Shown piece by piece: positions 37,597 to 48,171 of a stretch of 64,000 nucleotides of DNA (positions are counted from its first letter, which is position 1; each line of letters opens with the position of its first letter). The notes under the pieces were generated by a model. The model worked only from the letters and a program-made list of their open reading frames with translations, was not told where the DNA came from and searched no databases. The stretch is from assembly GCA_012513915.1 (NCBI GenBank), contig JAAZBG010000033.1, positions 1 through 64,000 on the forward strand, in the 5' to 3' direction. A program made the position numbers and the translations under genes. The DNA comes from Fibrobacter sp. Lineage in GTDB: Bacteria > Fibrobacterota > Chitinivibrionia > Chitinivibrionales > Chitinispirillaceae.

Positions 37597-39570
37597 ATGA
37601 TACCTGTCGTTTTGACAATAAATAAACAGATTACCGGTGCAACAATACTTCTTCTGTCAATTGTTGCATTAGGTGTCGGAATTATTTCGTACCTGCTTGC
37701 TTTCAACGCCATGGAAAAACAGCAGGTGGAAACTGCACCACAGATGGCTATACAAGGTTCACAAATTATCAGGAATAAATTAGATTCGTACCTTTTTACT
37801 ATCAATGCAATTGCGGAGCGCAATGACATCCGTTCAATGGATTGGAACATTCAGAAACCGGTTCTTGAACAGGAGATTAAGCGGGTCGGATTTCTTGGTA
37901 TGGGTATTATTGACCCAGGCGGGAACGCAATATATCCGGATGGTTCTACCGCATCGTTAGGGGACAGAGCATATTTTAAAGATGCAATTAAAGGAAAATC
38001 CTGTTTTTCAGAAGTAATAATTTCAAGAGTTAATAATAAACCTGTTATGATGGTTGCTGCGCCGGTAAAAAATAAGAATAATCAGATAGCTGCAGTCCTG
38101 ATTGCACGTCTTGACGGAACATGGCTGAGTGACATAACGGATAACATCGGATTTGGAAAAGGCGGATACTCCTATATTATTGATAGTAAAGGAACGTTTA
38201 TCGCCCATGTAGATAGGGAATTTGTGAGTAAACAGCGAAATTTCATAATTGAATCAGAAAAAGATTCCTCATACGCTGATATTTCCAGAATATTGCAAAC
38301 TATGACTGATGGCACAACCGGTTATGGTGAATACAGGTTTTCAGGGGCAGATCAGTTTATTGGTTACACATTGATTCCCGAAACGACATGGTCTATCGCT
38401 GTTGGTGCGGGAAAAAAACAGGCATTTAAACTGATCACTACCATGCGGTCTTATATCATTTTTTTATCTTTTGGATTTATAATAATCGGAGCAGTTATAT
38501 CCATATTGATTTCCAGAAGTATTGTTCGGCCTGTTATTAAGACGACCGCAATGCTTAAAGATATTTCCGAAGGTGATGGTGATCTGACGAAACGTCTTGA
38601 AATAAACACCAATAATGAAATTGGAGATCTGGCTCAATATTTCAATAAATTTATTGAGAAATTGCAGGATATAATCATAAGCATAAAAGATAACGCAGAT
38701 GTCGTTGCTGTATCAGCAGCTAAATTTTCTACAGTATCTTCAGGAATTTCTTCAACTATTAAAGAAATCAATGCTGAAACAAAGACTGTTGCATCGACAA
38801 CAGAGAAATCGTCCGAAAATATTAAGAGCCTTGCTGCTACTGCAGAAGAAATATCAGGGGCAACAAATGGTGTTGCATCAGCAGTTGAAGAGATGAGTCT
38901 CTCATTGAATGAGGTTCTGAAAAATTGTCAGAAGGAGTTTATGATTGTTGAGGACGCAACCAGCCAGGTACAAAACAGTACGAGTATTATTAGTCAACTT
39001 GATGCCGGAGCTAAATCGATCAGCAGAATTGTTGATATTATTGATAATATTGCAAAACAGACAAACCTGCTTGCACTGAATGCCACAATTGAATCGGCAT
39101 CGGCCGGTGAAGCTGGAAGAGGATTTGCCGTAGTGGCGAACGAAGTAAAGAATCTTTCCAAAAAAACATCACTTGCAACACAGGATATCGCCAAACAGGT
39201 TAAAGACATGCAGATGAATGCAGAGTCTGCGGTTCAGGCAATTGGGAATTTTTCCAAAATGATCAACGATATTAATGATGTTTCAAAGACTATTGTTATT
39301 GCTGTTGAAGAACAAAGTAAAGCTGTAAACGAAATAACAAAAAACATCAGCAGTGTAAGTTCAGGTACCCGGAATGTTGCTGAAAATGTCTCTGAATCAG
39401 CCCGGAACCTGACACATGTATCTGAAACAATAAGCGGTGTGAGCAGCCATGTTGATGGAATATCACTACGTATTTCTGATATCAACAGGAGTACTGATGA
39501 ACTACAGAAACTTTCCGGGAAGCTTAAAATGAATATTTCTCAATTTAAAATTAGTAATTCTGTAAAGTAG
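37597..39570 (+). CDS. Methyl-accepting chemotaxis protein (dCache-HAMP-MA)
   Basis: The track begins at a GTG (37588). The ATG at 37597 has GAAAGG at proper spacing and gives 657 residues. It has TM1 (~8-30), a periplasmic dCache-type sensor (~40-280, with '[18 protein letters not shown]' and '[11 protein letters not shown]'), TM2 (~288-308), HAMP ('[17 protein letters not shown]') and the signalling hairpin '[17 protein letters not shown]'. dCache domains sense amino acids, organic acids or similar small ligands. It feeds CheA/CheW, which are not in this window. Confidence 0.92.
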   Translation: MIPVVLTINKQITGATILLLSIVALGVGIISYLLAFNAMEKQQVETAPQMAIQGSQIIRNKLDSYLFTINAIAERNDIRSMDWNIQKPVLEQEIKRVGFLGMGIIDPGGNAIYPDGSTASLGDRAYFKDAIKGKSCFSEVIISRVNNKPVMMVAAPVKNKNNQIAAVLIARLDGTWLSDITDNIGFGKGGYSYIIDSKGTFIAHVDREFVSKQRNFIIESEKDSSYADISRILQTMTDGTTGYGEYRFSGADQFIGYTLIPETTWSIAVGAGKKQAFKLITTMRSYIIFLSFGFIIIGAVISILISRSIVRPVIKTTAMLKDISEGDGDLTKRLEINTNNEIGDLAQYFNKFIEKLQDIIISIKDNADVVAVSAAKFSTVSSGISSTIKEINAETKTVASTTEKSSENIKSLAATAEEISGATNGVASAVEEMSLSLNEVLKNCQKEFMIVEDATSQVQNSTSIISQLDAGAKSISRIVDIIDNIAKQTNLLALNATIESASAGEAGRGFAVVANEVKNLSKKTSLATQDIAKQVKDMQMNAESAVQAIGNFSKMINDINDVSKTIVIAVEEQSKAVNEITKNISSVSSGTRNVAENVSESARNLTHVSETISGVSSHVDGISLRISDINRSTDELQKLSGKLKMNISQFKISNSVK

Positions 39571-39999
39571 CCGGATTACATGCCATAAGTACTGTTGTTT
39601 GATAAATTGTTCCATTGTTACTATATTTAAGACAAGATGCATAATGATTGTATTTTATACAATGACAATTGGGTAAATCAGTGCACACAGTTTCGGGTAA
39701 CTATGCTTTAGTGCGAACCTCTGATTCATATTTTTTCCACAAAGAACTTTTCGAATAAATCAATCTTTTATTAGTGTGTTATCACCGGTTGAAAGATAGG
39801 TGCATAATCCGGGTTAAACTCTGTCGTTTAGCAATGGTTTTACAACGGAAGTGCGGATATTATCTCATTTTAAAGAATAAACTCGTGTCAAAAAGGTAAG
39901 GATATAGTATTTTAGCCAGAACATGCAGAAATAAACTGTATTGGACTTTAACATTGCAATGGACTCCAGAGATATTGTCAGCGGTTATAATTTAAGCAA
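39571..39999. other. Intergenic region before xseB, nothing clear
   Basis: About 430 bases without a convincing gene. The track ORF 39941-40150 is out of frame with xseB and is a shadow. No strong hairpin or promoter pair was noted. Confidence 0.35.
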
Positions 40000-40011
40000 A
40001 TGGAAGAGTGT

Positions 40012-40317
40012 ATGCCACCAAAATCAAAATCAGAGAAATCACAATCGCTTACGGATCAACTTTCTGCAAAAGATACACTATCTTTCGAAGAGGCGTTGGG
40101 AGCACTTGAAGATGTTATCACCGAACTCGAAAAAGATGATTTGTCATTAGACAGGGCACTCACTATTTTTGAACAGGGCATAGCTCTTATGCGGCAGTGT
40201 GATGCCAGACTTGGGAGTGCTCAGGGTAAAATGAAAGAACTGCTCAAGAGTGAAAACGGTGAATTCGTTGAAAAAGTTCTCGGAGATTCACTGGAATCGT
40301 TTTTAAATAGGGAATAA
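40012..40317 (+). CDS. xseB: Exodeoxyribonuclease VII small subunit
   Basis: About 100 residues, with the family pattern 'LSFEEALGALEDVITELEKDDLSLDRALTIFEQGIALMRQC' (quoted in part). The ATG at 40012 after GGAAGAG is a slightly better start than 40000. XseB binds the XseA large subunit to make exonuclease VII, which degrades single-stranded DNA. xseA is not in this window. It is one base upstream of ispA, the common xseB-ispA arrangement. Confidence 0.9.
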   Translation: MPPKSKSEKSQSLTDQLSAKDTLSFEEALGALEDVITELEKDDLSLDRALTIFEQGIALMRQCDARLGSAQGKMKELLKSENGEFVEKVLGDSLESFLNRE

Positions 40318-40318
40318 C

Positions 40319-41191
40319 ATGAGTAAAATTAAAGACTATCTCGAAAAAGTAGCTAAAGTTACCGATGAAACACTTGAGAGAGTGCTTCCGTCAGAATCAA
40401 TATATCCTGAGTCAATTCACAAACTTATGAGGTACAGCACATTCGCTGGCGGTAAACGGATCCGTCCCAGTCTGGTTCTTGCGACCCATGAAGCATGCGG
40501 AGGCGTATTTAATAACGAAAACGCACTGCTTACCATTGCGGCGATTGAAATGCTTCACACGTTCTCGCTTATACATGATGATCTTCCGTGTATGGATGAT
40601 GATGACTTTCGTCGCGGAAAACCGACTGCACACAAAGCATTTACTGAAGCGCTTGCGGTTCTTGGCGGTGATGCGCTCTGCATTGAGGCATTCGAGATAC
40701 TTTCCCGCACCGGACGTGTCGATATGATTCAGGAGATTGCAAAATCGCTTGGTACAAAGGGAATGATTGCAGGGCAGGTGGTTGATATTGAATCTGAAGG
40801 AAAACCGGTAACCCTGGAAACTCTCCAGTATATTCACGATAATAAAACTGCTGCACTGATTCGTGCATGTGTCAGATGCGGAGCGCTGCTTGCCGGTGTA
40901 TCCGATGAAGCACTTGCAAAGCTGACATCATACGGTAATAGTATCGGTCTTGCATTTCAGGTTGTTGATGATATCCTTGATGAAGAGAGTACTACAGAGC
41001 AGCTTGGCAAAACTGTCGGCAGTGACCGGGAAAAAGGAAAAGCCACCTATCCATCAATTGTCGGTATGGCAGAATCTAAAAAGATCGCACGGGATCTGAT
41101 CAATCAGGCATGGAAAGATATCGAATTTCTTGGTGATAAGGGAGCGATTCTTCACGAACTTGCCGAGTATATCATTACAAGGATTAATTGA
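40319..41191 (+). CDS. ispA: Polyprenyl (farnesyl) diphosphate synthase
   Basis: A 290-residue trans-isoprenyl synthase with both Asp-rich motifs: 'IHDDLPCMDDDDFRRGKP' (first, bacterial spacing) and 'FQVVDDILDEE' (second). The residues upstream of the first motif ('MLHTFSLIHDD') indicate a short-chain product such as farnesyl diphosphate. It condenses IPP with DMAPP/GPP in the cytoplasm. It is translationally coupled to xseB. No dxs follows, unlike in many bacteria. Confidence 0.92.
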   Translation: MSKIKDYLEKVAKVTDETLERVLPSESIYPESIHKLMRYSTFAGGKRIRPSLVLATHEACGGVFNNENALLTIAAIEMLHTFSLIHDDLPCMDDDDFRRGKPTAHKAFTEALAVLGGDALCIEAFEILSRTGRVDMIQEIAKSLGTKGMIAGQVVDIESEGKPVTLETLQYIHDNKTAALIRACVRCGALLAGVSDEALAKLTSYGNSIGLAFQVVDDILDEESTTEQLGKTVGSDREKGKATYPSIVGMAESKKIARDLINQAWKDIEFLGDKGAILHELAEYIITRIN

Positions 41192-41272
41192 TTCACTCAC
41201 GATAGATCCCGCCTGAGCCGATGCTGTATTTTATAGCCATCTAAAAACGTTCTTACGAAATGGGTTGATACT

Positions 41273-42031
41273 ATGGGAATTGGATCGGTTATACATAAAG
41301 CGGGTGTTGCACTTGTGTCAGACAGCAGGTCGCTTATATATGGTCGTGATCTTGTTCGTATATGGGCTCTGGATCATCTCCGGCAGGTTACAACTCATGA
41401 TAAGTCAGTGCTGGATATCGGATGCGCCAGAGGCGATGATCTTCTTGGAATACAAAATGGATTCAAGGGTGATATTAACCTTTATGGTCTTGAGACATAC
41501 GAGCCATACCGCAAAATCGCAATCGATAATGGAATTAATGTAGCGGAATTCAATCTTGAATGTGATAGAATGCCATTCAGTAATAGTTCTTTTGATGTTA
41601 TTATTTTGAACCAGATTCTTGAGCACACCAAGGAACTGTTTTTCATCTTTGATGAGCTTGCAAGGGTGATTAAACCGGATGGTATCCTGATTATCGGGGT
41701 ACCGAATCTTGCAGCATGGCACGATCGTCTGATGCTTCTGCTTGGAGAACAGCCTACCGGAATGAAAGTGCTTGGTCCTCATGTCCGGGGCTTTACCAGA
41801 AATGGGTTTGTCAGGTTTATCGAGGTTGCAGGCTGTTTCAAAGTTGAATCGGTCAAGGGGGCTGGGTTTCTTCCATTTCCAACATCTGTGGCAAAGTTTC
41901 TTGCAACCATCTTCCCATCATATGCATCGTCACTTTTTCTTAAGGTAAAACGTCAACAATCGTCAAAAACATTTGCAGATATTGTAAAAGAGCGGATGTT
42001 TGAGACAAATTACCGGCTTGCAGAGCAATAA
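41273..42031 (+). CDS. Class I SAM-dependent methyltransferase
   Basis: A 252-residue protein with the SAM-binding motif I 'SVLDIGCARGDDLLGI', 'NLECDRMPFSNSSFDVIIL' (motif II/III of methyltransferase type 11) and a post-motif 'GILIIGVPNLAAWHDRL'. The substrate is unknown; this subgroup often acts on quinones, lipids or sugars. The C-terminal half has a hydrophobic stretch around 'LPFPTSVAKFLATIF'. It follows ispA by 81 bases. Confidence 0.82.
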   Translation: MGIGSVIHKAGVALVSDSRSLIYGRDLVRIWALDHLRQVTTHDKSVLDIGCARGDDLLGIQNGFKGDINLYGLETYEPYRKIAIDNGINVAEFNLECDRMPFSNSSFDVIILNQILEHTKELFFIFDELARVIKPDGILIIGVPNLAAWHDRLMLLLGEQPTGMKVLGPHVRGFTRNGFVRFIEVAGCFKVESVKGAGFLPFPTSVAKFLATIFPSYASSLFLKVKRQQSSKTFADIVKERMFETNYRLAEQ

Positions 42032-42111
42032 TGTAACGTTGTCGGTTTTTTTGCATTAGTAAACGAAGAGATGGTCTATTATATTTTATTTTAAAGATTT
42101 GGGAGGTTTTT

Positions 42112-43389
42112 ATGGTAAGAAAGTTACTTACCGGACTCTTTACTGTTGCAGTGTTTGCAACAGGCAGTTTTGCGCAGGCGTATCCGTCAAATGCCCGTAT
42201 TGACGCACTTGGCGGGGCGTTTATTGTGCAGGATCAATCAAAGATTCTTGCGTATGCAGTACAGATGAACAACTACCAGGACAATGCACAGGTGACTTTT
42301 AATTCGCCAATCTGTGGGGTGAAAAATCTGGGTGAAGTAGTATCTGTCGGGGTTGTTGTTAACCGTCCGCTTATGCTGAGTTTTCCATCAGATTCAGGAT
42401 TTTTTTACGGTGCAGCCCGTACAAATCTTGGCGCGCCTATCAACGCAACTGGTGGCAGAGCTCTTGGACCTGACCAGAACATTCCGCATATACTGTTAGG
42501 TCTGAATTTGGAAGCGGTAAAGATCGGTTTCGATCTGTTTTATGAGTATTCAAACTTTAAACAGCACATTGATGATAATCCTGAGGGTGGAAACCATGTG
42601 GAAACAGATGTTTCAGGAAACATACACAATGCCGGTGGAATTGCATCAGTGTTGCTGGATCTTAAAGGAATGAGTCTTCAGATAAAAGGTGGAATCGGCA
42701 TTCCGGGCACCCGTGGAAAACGTGAGGTTACAACAACACCGCCTGAAGGTGGTACAACGACAACGGAAACAACCGAGTCATCGTCTGAATCAGCATTTTT
42801 TGGTGTTCTCGGTGCAGAACTTGGACTGAAAGTCAAGGATTTCAATATCACACTGGGTGGTGAATTTGTCGGCAGTCATTTCCAGATGAAAAATGGCGCT
42901 GGTGTGGTTCAGAACAGGAGCTTCTATAGACACTTTGACCTGTATGCCGGATTTACTACTGAGATTAACAAAAGTGGTCTTGCTGTTCTTATGATCGATC
43001 TCGGGGTTAATTCAAGTGGTTCAGAACCTGACAGTCTTGCCTATGCTGTGGCTCAACGTAAAAACTATACCAATTATATTTATAATGTGATCTATGCTGG
43101 CTACGAACATACCTGGACAAAGGCCTGGTTTTTTGATACTTTCACAGCACGTGCCGGTATGAATTATGCAATCTATTCACAGATTGATCATCAGAAGGGT
43201 GAGGGGACCGGTGGCGAGTATGATTCACGTACAAAGCGTGAAACGGTGTATAATCAGGTTGATCCGCGACTTGGTATTGGTATCACAAAGAGTGTTTTTG
43301 CACTTGATCTTTGTGTAAATCCAACCGTTTGGGCCGGACTAATCAGTGGTCCATCAGTGGCAAAAGTAACAGTCTCACTTGACTTCTAA
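42112..43389 (+). CDS. PorV/FadL-like outer-membrane protein
   Basis: A 425-residue exported protein with a signal peptide (~1-22, 'FATGSFAQAYPS'). The N-terminal 'NARIDALGGAFIVQDQSKIL' resembles the start of FadL/PorV-type barrel proteins (AR..GMGGA). The protein ends 'VAKVTVSLDF' with a terminal Phe, as for outer-membrane barrels. A low-complexity Thr/Ser/Glu loop ('TTTPPEGGTTTTETTESSSE') sits near residue 210. Function unknown. A strong GGGAGG site precedes the ATG. Confidence 0.62.
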   Translation: MVRKLLTGLFTVAVFATGSFAQAYPSNARIDALGGAFIVQDQSKILAYAVQMNNYQDNAQVTFNSPICGVKNLGEVVSVGVVVNRPLMLSFPSDSGFFYGAARTNLGAPINATGGRALGPDQNIPHILLGLNLEAVKIGFDLFYEYSNFKQHIDDNPEGGNHVETDVSGNIHNAGGIASVLLDLKGMSLQIKGGIGIPGTRGKREVTTTPPEGGTTTTETTESSSESAFFGVLGAELGLKVKDFNITLGGEFVGSHFQMKNGAGVVQNRSFYRHFDLYAGFTTEINKSGLAVLMIDLGVNSSGSEPDSLAYAVAQRKNYTNYIYNVIYAGYEHTWTKAWFFDTFTARAGMNYAIYSQIDHQKGEGTGGEYDSRTKRETVYNQVDPRLGIGITKSVFALDLCVNPTVWAGLISGPSVAKVTVSLDF

Positions 43390-43433
43390 TTGATCACGAA
43401 TGTGAATCATTCGCAGTTGTAATTTTCTTTTGT

Positions 43434-43476
43434 AACAAAGCAGCCATCCTGAACAGTTCCGGATGGCTGCTTTGTT
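43434..43476. terminator. Bidirectional 16-bp terminator hairpin
   Basis: AACAAAGCAGCCATCC pairs perfectly with GGATGGCTGCTTTGTT around an 11-base loop. It lies between the convergent outer-membrane and TPR/SLH genes. T-rich sequence flanks the left side, and AACAAAG/CTTTGTT serves as the U-tract on either strand. Confidence 0.8.
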
Positions 43477-43499
43477 AAGTGGTTTCCGCAAATCAAATA

Positions 43500-44693
43500 C
43501 TACTTGGTCTTATTGAGTTTTTTCAATTTTCTAATCATCAGCAGTGCATCCGGGCCGCTTACTGTTTTTTCGATACCGAAGGCACCGGCAGGTTCAGTTT
43601 TCATTATGCCTCTGTCAACCAATGTACAGATTGCGTTATACGCCGGATGCGACGGGTTTACATCGGGAAATCTGGTTTCCGTATCGATATCGCTGGTTGC
43701 GGGTGATCTATCACCGGTAAGTGCAATAAGTGCATTTTCAAGCATAAGCGCGTACTCACCACGGTTGACAAGTTCGTCAGGATGAAATGTATGGTCAGGA
43801 TATGGTTCAAGACCGCGAATTTCAAGTGGTGCGATATCAATTATGAAATTACGGGCCCAGTGTGTGGATATATCGGTCATTGCAGGTGTGTTTAGCAGGC
43901 TGTCTACAACCATCGTATGCATATCATCGTGCGCAGTGAAATCGGTATCGATGGTTGCCGGACGTTTTCTGGTTACAAATTTGTTGATTTTTAATTCAGA
44001 GATAAACAGTGCGGCGATATCCGCGCGCGAGATTTTATCAGAAAGTGCAACCTTTTTTCCGGCATCAGTACCTGGAGCGGCCCGTTCTATTTTTTGAACA
44101 ATTTCCCACTGTTTATTCGCAGGAGTTATGTAATCGTTATTGATGTCAAGCACTTTACGGAAATCTGATGATGACTTTGGAAATTCGAATGTCTTTTTGT
44201 AAAAGATACCTCTGCGATAGTAAACTTCGGAGTTTTCAGGATCAAGCTTAATAGCCTTTTCATACTGATCCTCAACCTCCTTTACCCATTCACTCACCGG
44301 TTTTCCCTCATATTTCATGCTGATAACCATGGCTTTTGCAACATGAACAAATGGTAGTCTGTTATCAAGTTCCTGCGCCTTGTCAGCAAACTTATACGCC
44401 TCCCTGAACTCTTTTTCTGCACTTTCCGGATCTTCTGCATCCTGAGCTTTTTTAGCGGTGACAAGTGCGAGTCCGGAGTATGCCGGGGCATACTTCTGGT
44501 TAAGCATCAGTGCCCGTGCAAACTCTTCTTCGGCATTCTGGTAGCGCCCGTCATCCCAGAATTTCATGCCCAGTTTAGTATGTGCCGGCGCATTTTCCAT
44601 CACATTTATACCTCTGGAATATCTCTTTCCGCACCCTGCTGAAAACAACAGTATCAATGTAATCGCGACGAGTGGTACGATTCGTAAATTCAT
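43500..44693 (-). CDS. TPR lipoprotein with S-layer-homology repeats
   Basis: ATG 44693 is chosen over the TTG at 44702: AAGGA lies upstream and it begins a lipoprotein signal (MNLRIVPLVAITLILLFSAGCG). After the lipobox, residues ~30-185 are TPR repeats ('AEEEFARALMLNQKYAPAYSGLA', quoted in part). The C-terminal half contains SLH-type motifs ('FPDVNPSHPAYNAICTLVDR', 'TFHPDELVNRGEYALML'). It is likely an outer-membrane lipoprotein facing the periplasm and may link the envelope to peptidoglycan. Partner unknown. Confidence 0.77.
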   Translation of the reverse strand: MNLRIVPLVAITLILLFSAGCGKRYSRGINVMENAPAHTKLGMKFWDDGRYQNAEEEFARALMLNQKYAPAYSGLALVTAKKAQDAEDPESAEKEFREAYKFADKAQELDNRLPFVHVAKAMVISMKYEGKPVSEWVKEVEDQYEKAIKLDPENSEVYYRRGIFYKKTFEFPKSSSDFRKVLDINNDYITPANKQWEIVQKIERAAPGTDAGKKVALSDKISRADIAALFISELKINKFVTRKRPATIDTDFTAHDDMHTMVVDSLLNTPAMTDISTHWARNFIIDIAPLEIRGLEPYPDHTFHPDELVNRGEYALMLENALIALTGDRSPATSDIDTETRFPDVNPSHPAYNAICTLVDRGIMKTEPAGAFGIEKTVSGPDALLMIRKLKKLNKTK

Positions 44694-44926
44694 TAAGGCC
44701 AATCCTTATTGTAATTGTCATCAAACAGGTGTTACCTGATTAGTCGTGCTGTGCAGTATTAAAATGCCGCGTTTAATAGTTTAATCAATGACAAGTATCA
44801 CACGGCATTCAGAATTTATGCATTCATCCCCGTCTATAGATTAGTAATAAATAAAACCCCGGAGAATTAAAATTTTCTGCTTAGATAACGATTATCGTAC
44901 GGCTGCAGCGAAAAAAGTGACAGCAA

Positions 44927-45652
44927 TCACAGTTTTGTTTTTTTTCTTGCAATGCAGAACAGATATCCTATGTACCTGTATGCTTCCAGTCTGTAAAAAA
45001 CATCAATTTCTTTATGGAATGCCATTTTTATCTGCTTGTCAGCAAAAAAACCACTACTGTCTTCGAGGCGGCGGGCCATGTGAGCGTAGTAATTATCCCA
45101 GCCACTGGGTGGAACAAGTGACATAAAGTGAATATCAAACCCTGTTTCATCAAGCAGGTTTCTATATGATTGCTCATTTTCATAGTCAAAGCGGTCATGT
45201 TCAAAAATGTTCAAAATTTCATCGGGGATTTGTTCTGTTAACAGGATAAGATCCGAGAAACTAACCCATCCGCCACGGCCAAGCCATGAAGATGCAACAC
45301 TCAGTCCCTTTCGGCGGGTAATAAATGACAATATTCCACCCTCCATTAAAATCAGTTCAAACGGGGTCTCTGAGTAGTCAAGAGTGGTTAAATCGGCATT
45401 TACAAAATTTATAAGATGACTTACATTTCGCTCAACTGCCATTTGCCGCGCATAGGCGATATTTTCTGTGCTGATATCAACTGCTGTTACTTTACATCGA
45501 AATTCTGCCGCAAGATTACAGGATGCATCACCATACCCGCATCCCAGATCAAGTACTTTACTTGATGGATTAATGCCGGCGAATCGTGCTGATGCAAAGG
45601 AGAACTCTTTACCGGCCGGTGATGTGTAATTCGAATTCAGATCAGTAACCAT
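44927..45652 (-). CDS. Class I SAM-dependent methyltransferase
   Basis: A 241-residue protein with motif I 'VLDLGCGYGDASCNLAAEF', the acidic loop 'VTAVDISTENIAYARQMA' and 'LILMEGGILSFITRRKGLS' in the expected post-motif position. The fold matches methyltransferase type 25/11. A Trp/Tyr-rich C-terminus follows. The substrate is unknown. It lies downstream of mraY on the same strand (80-base gap), which may be incidental. Confidence 0.8.
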   Translation of the reverse strand: MVTDLNSNYTSPAGKEFSFASARFAGINPSSKVLDLGCGYGDASCNLAAEFRCKVTAVDISTENIAYARQMAVERNVSHLINFVNADLTTLDYSETPFELILMEGGILSFITRRKGLSVASSWLGRGGWVSFSDLILLTEQIPDEILNIFEHDRFDYENEQSYRNLLDETGFDIHFMSLVPPSGWDNYYAHMARRLEDSSGFFADKQIKMAFHKEIDVFYRLEAYRYIGYLFCIARKKTKL

Positions 45653-45732
45653 TTATTGTTTCCATTGTTACAGGTTAAAGGCATACTTAAATCCATCTTC
45701 ACCTGATTACAAATATCAGGTGATGTTTAATC

Positions 45733-46869
45733 TTATCTGACTTTCAAAAATATTACAAGGCTTAACACCAGAAGAACAATAGAGATTATATGAAACCGCC
45801 ATGCAATCTTTGATTTTATCTGAAACTCGCCAGCATACATTCCACTTTTACGCATCTTGATCTGGAAATGGTGATGAATAGGGGCCCTCAGAAAAATGCG
45901 TTTTTTAGTCATTTTGTAATACCCGATCTGCATGAATACAGAGACAAACTCCATAATGAATATAAAGCAGACGATCGGGATAAATGCTCCTGCTTTGGTG
46001 AAAATAAAAATGATACCGATAAGGCCGCCAAGCCCGACTGCGCCACTGTCGCCCATAATCACACTTGATGGTGGAGAGTTGAACCAGAGATAGGCAAGCA
46101 GTGTTCCGATAACGGCACCAATAAGTGGTAATAGTTCCTGAAGACCAACGATATGTGGAATTAAAAGATAATTTGCCCAATGAGCATTGCTTGACACAAA
46201 TGATATTACACCAACAAAAAGAAGACTTGTTATCGATGGCACCGCGGCAAGTGTATCGAACCCATCGGTGAAGTTCACGCCATTTGCAAGCACTGCAATG
46301 GTAAGTGTCATAAATGGTATGAACAACCAGAATGGCAGGTAGGGGAAACTCTTATCAATGCTAAGAAAAGGAATGTTGAGTGATCCGTTGATATTTGGAA
46401 TCAGTTCATAGGCTGCGATTGCAACAACAAGCGATATCAAGATGTAGAGAAACAGGCGTAAACCCGCCGAAATTCCATCAGCTTTATATTGAAACTCCTG
46501 CTTTGTCATCTGGCCAAGTGCAACTTTCTTTTTGTTCACCACTTTGGCGATATCATCCACTGCACCGATAATTCCAAAGAATACGTAGATGATCAGTGCT
46601 GATACTACATACGAATTAAACCGGACAGTGACAAGTGTCGTAATGGCTACAATTACAAGAAAAAGAATACCGGCAGGCATAACCGGTTCATGAGCCTTCT
46701 CTTTTGATTCAAATTCTGATGTCATATTGAATTTGCGGAGGAACTTAATAAACGGTGGCATTAAAAGCATAGCAAGGAGAAATGATAGTACAGTCGCAAC
46801 ACCGGTGCTGAGCAGACGACTGTTTAAAGCGTAGAGATTGCTATGGTTATAAAGAAACTCGATTAGCAT
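45733..46869 (-). CDS. mraY: MraY-family phospho-N-acetylmuramoyl-pentapeptide transferase
   Basis: A 378-residue polytopic membrane enzyme. The catalytic motifs are present: 'AVDDIAKVVNKKK', 'NGVNFTDGFDTLAAVPS', 'VIMGDSGAVGLGGLIG' and 'RAPIHHHFQIKMRKSGM'. The last is the MraY HHH signature. MraY transfers phospho-MurNAc-pentapeptide from UDP to undecaprenyl phosphate, making lipid I at the inner membrane. The motif phrasing is divergent and the gene is away from other dcw genes, so a second paralogue elsewhere cannot be excluded. Confidence 0.82.
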   Translation of the reverse strand: MLIEFLYNHSNLYALNSRLLSTGVATVLSFLLAMLLMPPFIKFLRKFNMTSEFESKEKAHEPVMPAGILFLVIVAITTLVTVRFNSYVVSALIIYVFFGIIGAVDDIAKVVNKKKVALGQMTKQEFQYKADGISAGLRLFLYILISLVVAIAAYELIPNINGSLNIPFLSIDKSFPYLPFWLFIPFMTLTIAVLANGVNFTDGFDTLAAVPSITSLLFVGVISFVSSNAHWANYLLIPHIVGLQELLPLIGAVIGTLLAYLWFNSPPSSVIMGDSGAVGLGGLIGIIFIFTKAGAFIPIVCFIFIMEFVSVFMQIGYYKMTKKRIFLRAPIHHHFQIKMRKSGMYAGEFQIKSKIAWRFHIISIVLLVLSLVIFLKVR

Positions 46870-47166
46870 ATAATATCCAGGATGTAAAAATGTTCTGACA
46901 CTTGAGAATGTTCAACAGTTACAAAATGTAGTTGTTAATAAACATTACAATTATTTGGATTTAAAAATAATTTAACGCGTTCAATTGTAAAAGAGACATC
47001 TGGTAATAATTAAACCTGATTATCCCCTGGTGGAGAGTAACGCTGTGAGTATTACAACTATAGTAAGAGAGAATCAATTAATGAGTTGCAACTTTTCCGA
47101 AAAACACATTCCTGTACTTGAAATAAATTATTTTATAAGTCACTTTTTTGGGAGGAAATGGAGTTT
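46870..47166. other. Divergent intergenic region mraY-folD
   Basis: About 290 AT-rich bases. The track ORF 47030-47224 starts in this spacer and runs out of frame into folD, and is rejected. GGGAGGA at about 47150 is the folD ribosome binding site. Confidence 0.35.
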
Positions 47167-48012
47167 ATGGGTGCACTTATTCTTGATGGTAAAGCGTTGG
47201 CGAAAGCAGTTGAAGCACAGCTAAAAGAACGGGTTGATTCTTTTAAGGAGAAAACCGGAGGATCAATACCTCTGCTTGCAACAATTCTTGTCGGATCAGA
47301 TCCCGCTTCTGCAACGTATGTGAAAATGAAGGGAAATGCATGCGCCCGGGTTGGAATAGAGTCCCGCCGTATAGAAATGCCTGAATCAACGACAACCGAA
47401 GAGTTGTTGGAGCAGATCGATGTACTCAACGAAGATGACCAGGTTTTTGGTATCCTGCTGCAACACCCGGTTCCTGATCAGATTGATGAACGTGCGGCGT
47501 TTGATAGAATTGCGATCGAAAAGGACGTTGATGGCGTTACCTGTCTTGGATTTGGAAAAATGGCAATGGGTGAATTTGCATTCGGCAGTGCGACGCCGGC
47601 AGGAATCATGACTCTCCTTGAAAGTTATAATATTCCCATTGAAGGAAAACATGCTGTTGTTGTCGGTCGCAGTCCCATTCTTGGAAAACCGATGGCTATG
47701 ATGCTTCTCAGTAAAAATGCCACAGTCACCATCTGTCATTCAAAAACCAAAGATCTGCCATCAATTGTCAGGACTGCAGATATTGTCGTAGGTGCTGTCG
47801 GAAAACCCGAATTTATCAAAGGTGAATGGATCAAAGAGGGTGCTGTTGTTGTTGATGCCGGATATCACCCGGGCAATGTCGGTGATATTGATCTCAAATC
47901 GGTAATCGATCACTGCAGTGCTTATACCCCGGTTCCCGGTGGTGTCGGACCGATGACCATTGCCACGCTTATTACTCAGACAATGCTTTCGGCAGAACGG
48001 CGTATCGCATAG
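47167..48012 (+). CDS. folD: Methylenetetrahydrofolate dehydrogenase/cyclohydrolase
   Basis: A ~281-residue FolD. The ATG at 47158 sits too close to GGGAGGA, so 47167 ([13 protein letters not shown]) is preferred. The catalytic Tyr/Lys lie in '[16 protein letters not shown]', the Rossmann motif in '[16 protein letters not shown]', and the signature '[14 protein letters not shown]' is intact. It interconverts methylene-, methenyl- and formyl-tetrahydrofolate in one-carbon metabolism in the cytoplasm. Full length, no anomalies. Confidence 0.95.
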   Translation: MGALILDGKALAKAVEAQLKERVDSFKEKTGGSIPLLATILVGSDPASATYVKMKGNACARVGIESRRIEMPESTTTEELLEQIDVLNEDDQVFGILLQHPVPDQIDERAAFDRIAIEKDVDGVTCLGFGKMAMGEFAFGSATPAGIMTLLESYNIPIEGKHAVVVGRSPILGKPMAMMLLSKNATVTICHSKTKDLPSIVRTADIVVGAVGKPEFIKGEWIKEGAVVVDAGYHPGNVGDIDLKSVIDHCSAYTPVPGGVGPMTIATLITQTMLSAERRIA

Positions 48013-48171
48013 ATCAAATGTTCTAATCCATGGATGTACAGAGAACGCTTATGAAATTTCAGGAAACAAAATTGTGTGTCTGTGGTAAACTGATCTGAAC
48101 AAATTTTCCCGCCACGGATTATCCCGATCGGCATCAGAGATGTTTTTTAGGAATCGGATACCTGGTAACGT

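Noticed and set aside
39941-40150. 69-residue ORF overlapping xseB
   Set aside because: Different frame from a clear xseB gene; its sequence has no protein-like features.
47030-47224. 64-residue ORF before folD
   Set aside because: Runs out of frame into folD; the folD ribosome binding site lies inside it.
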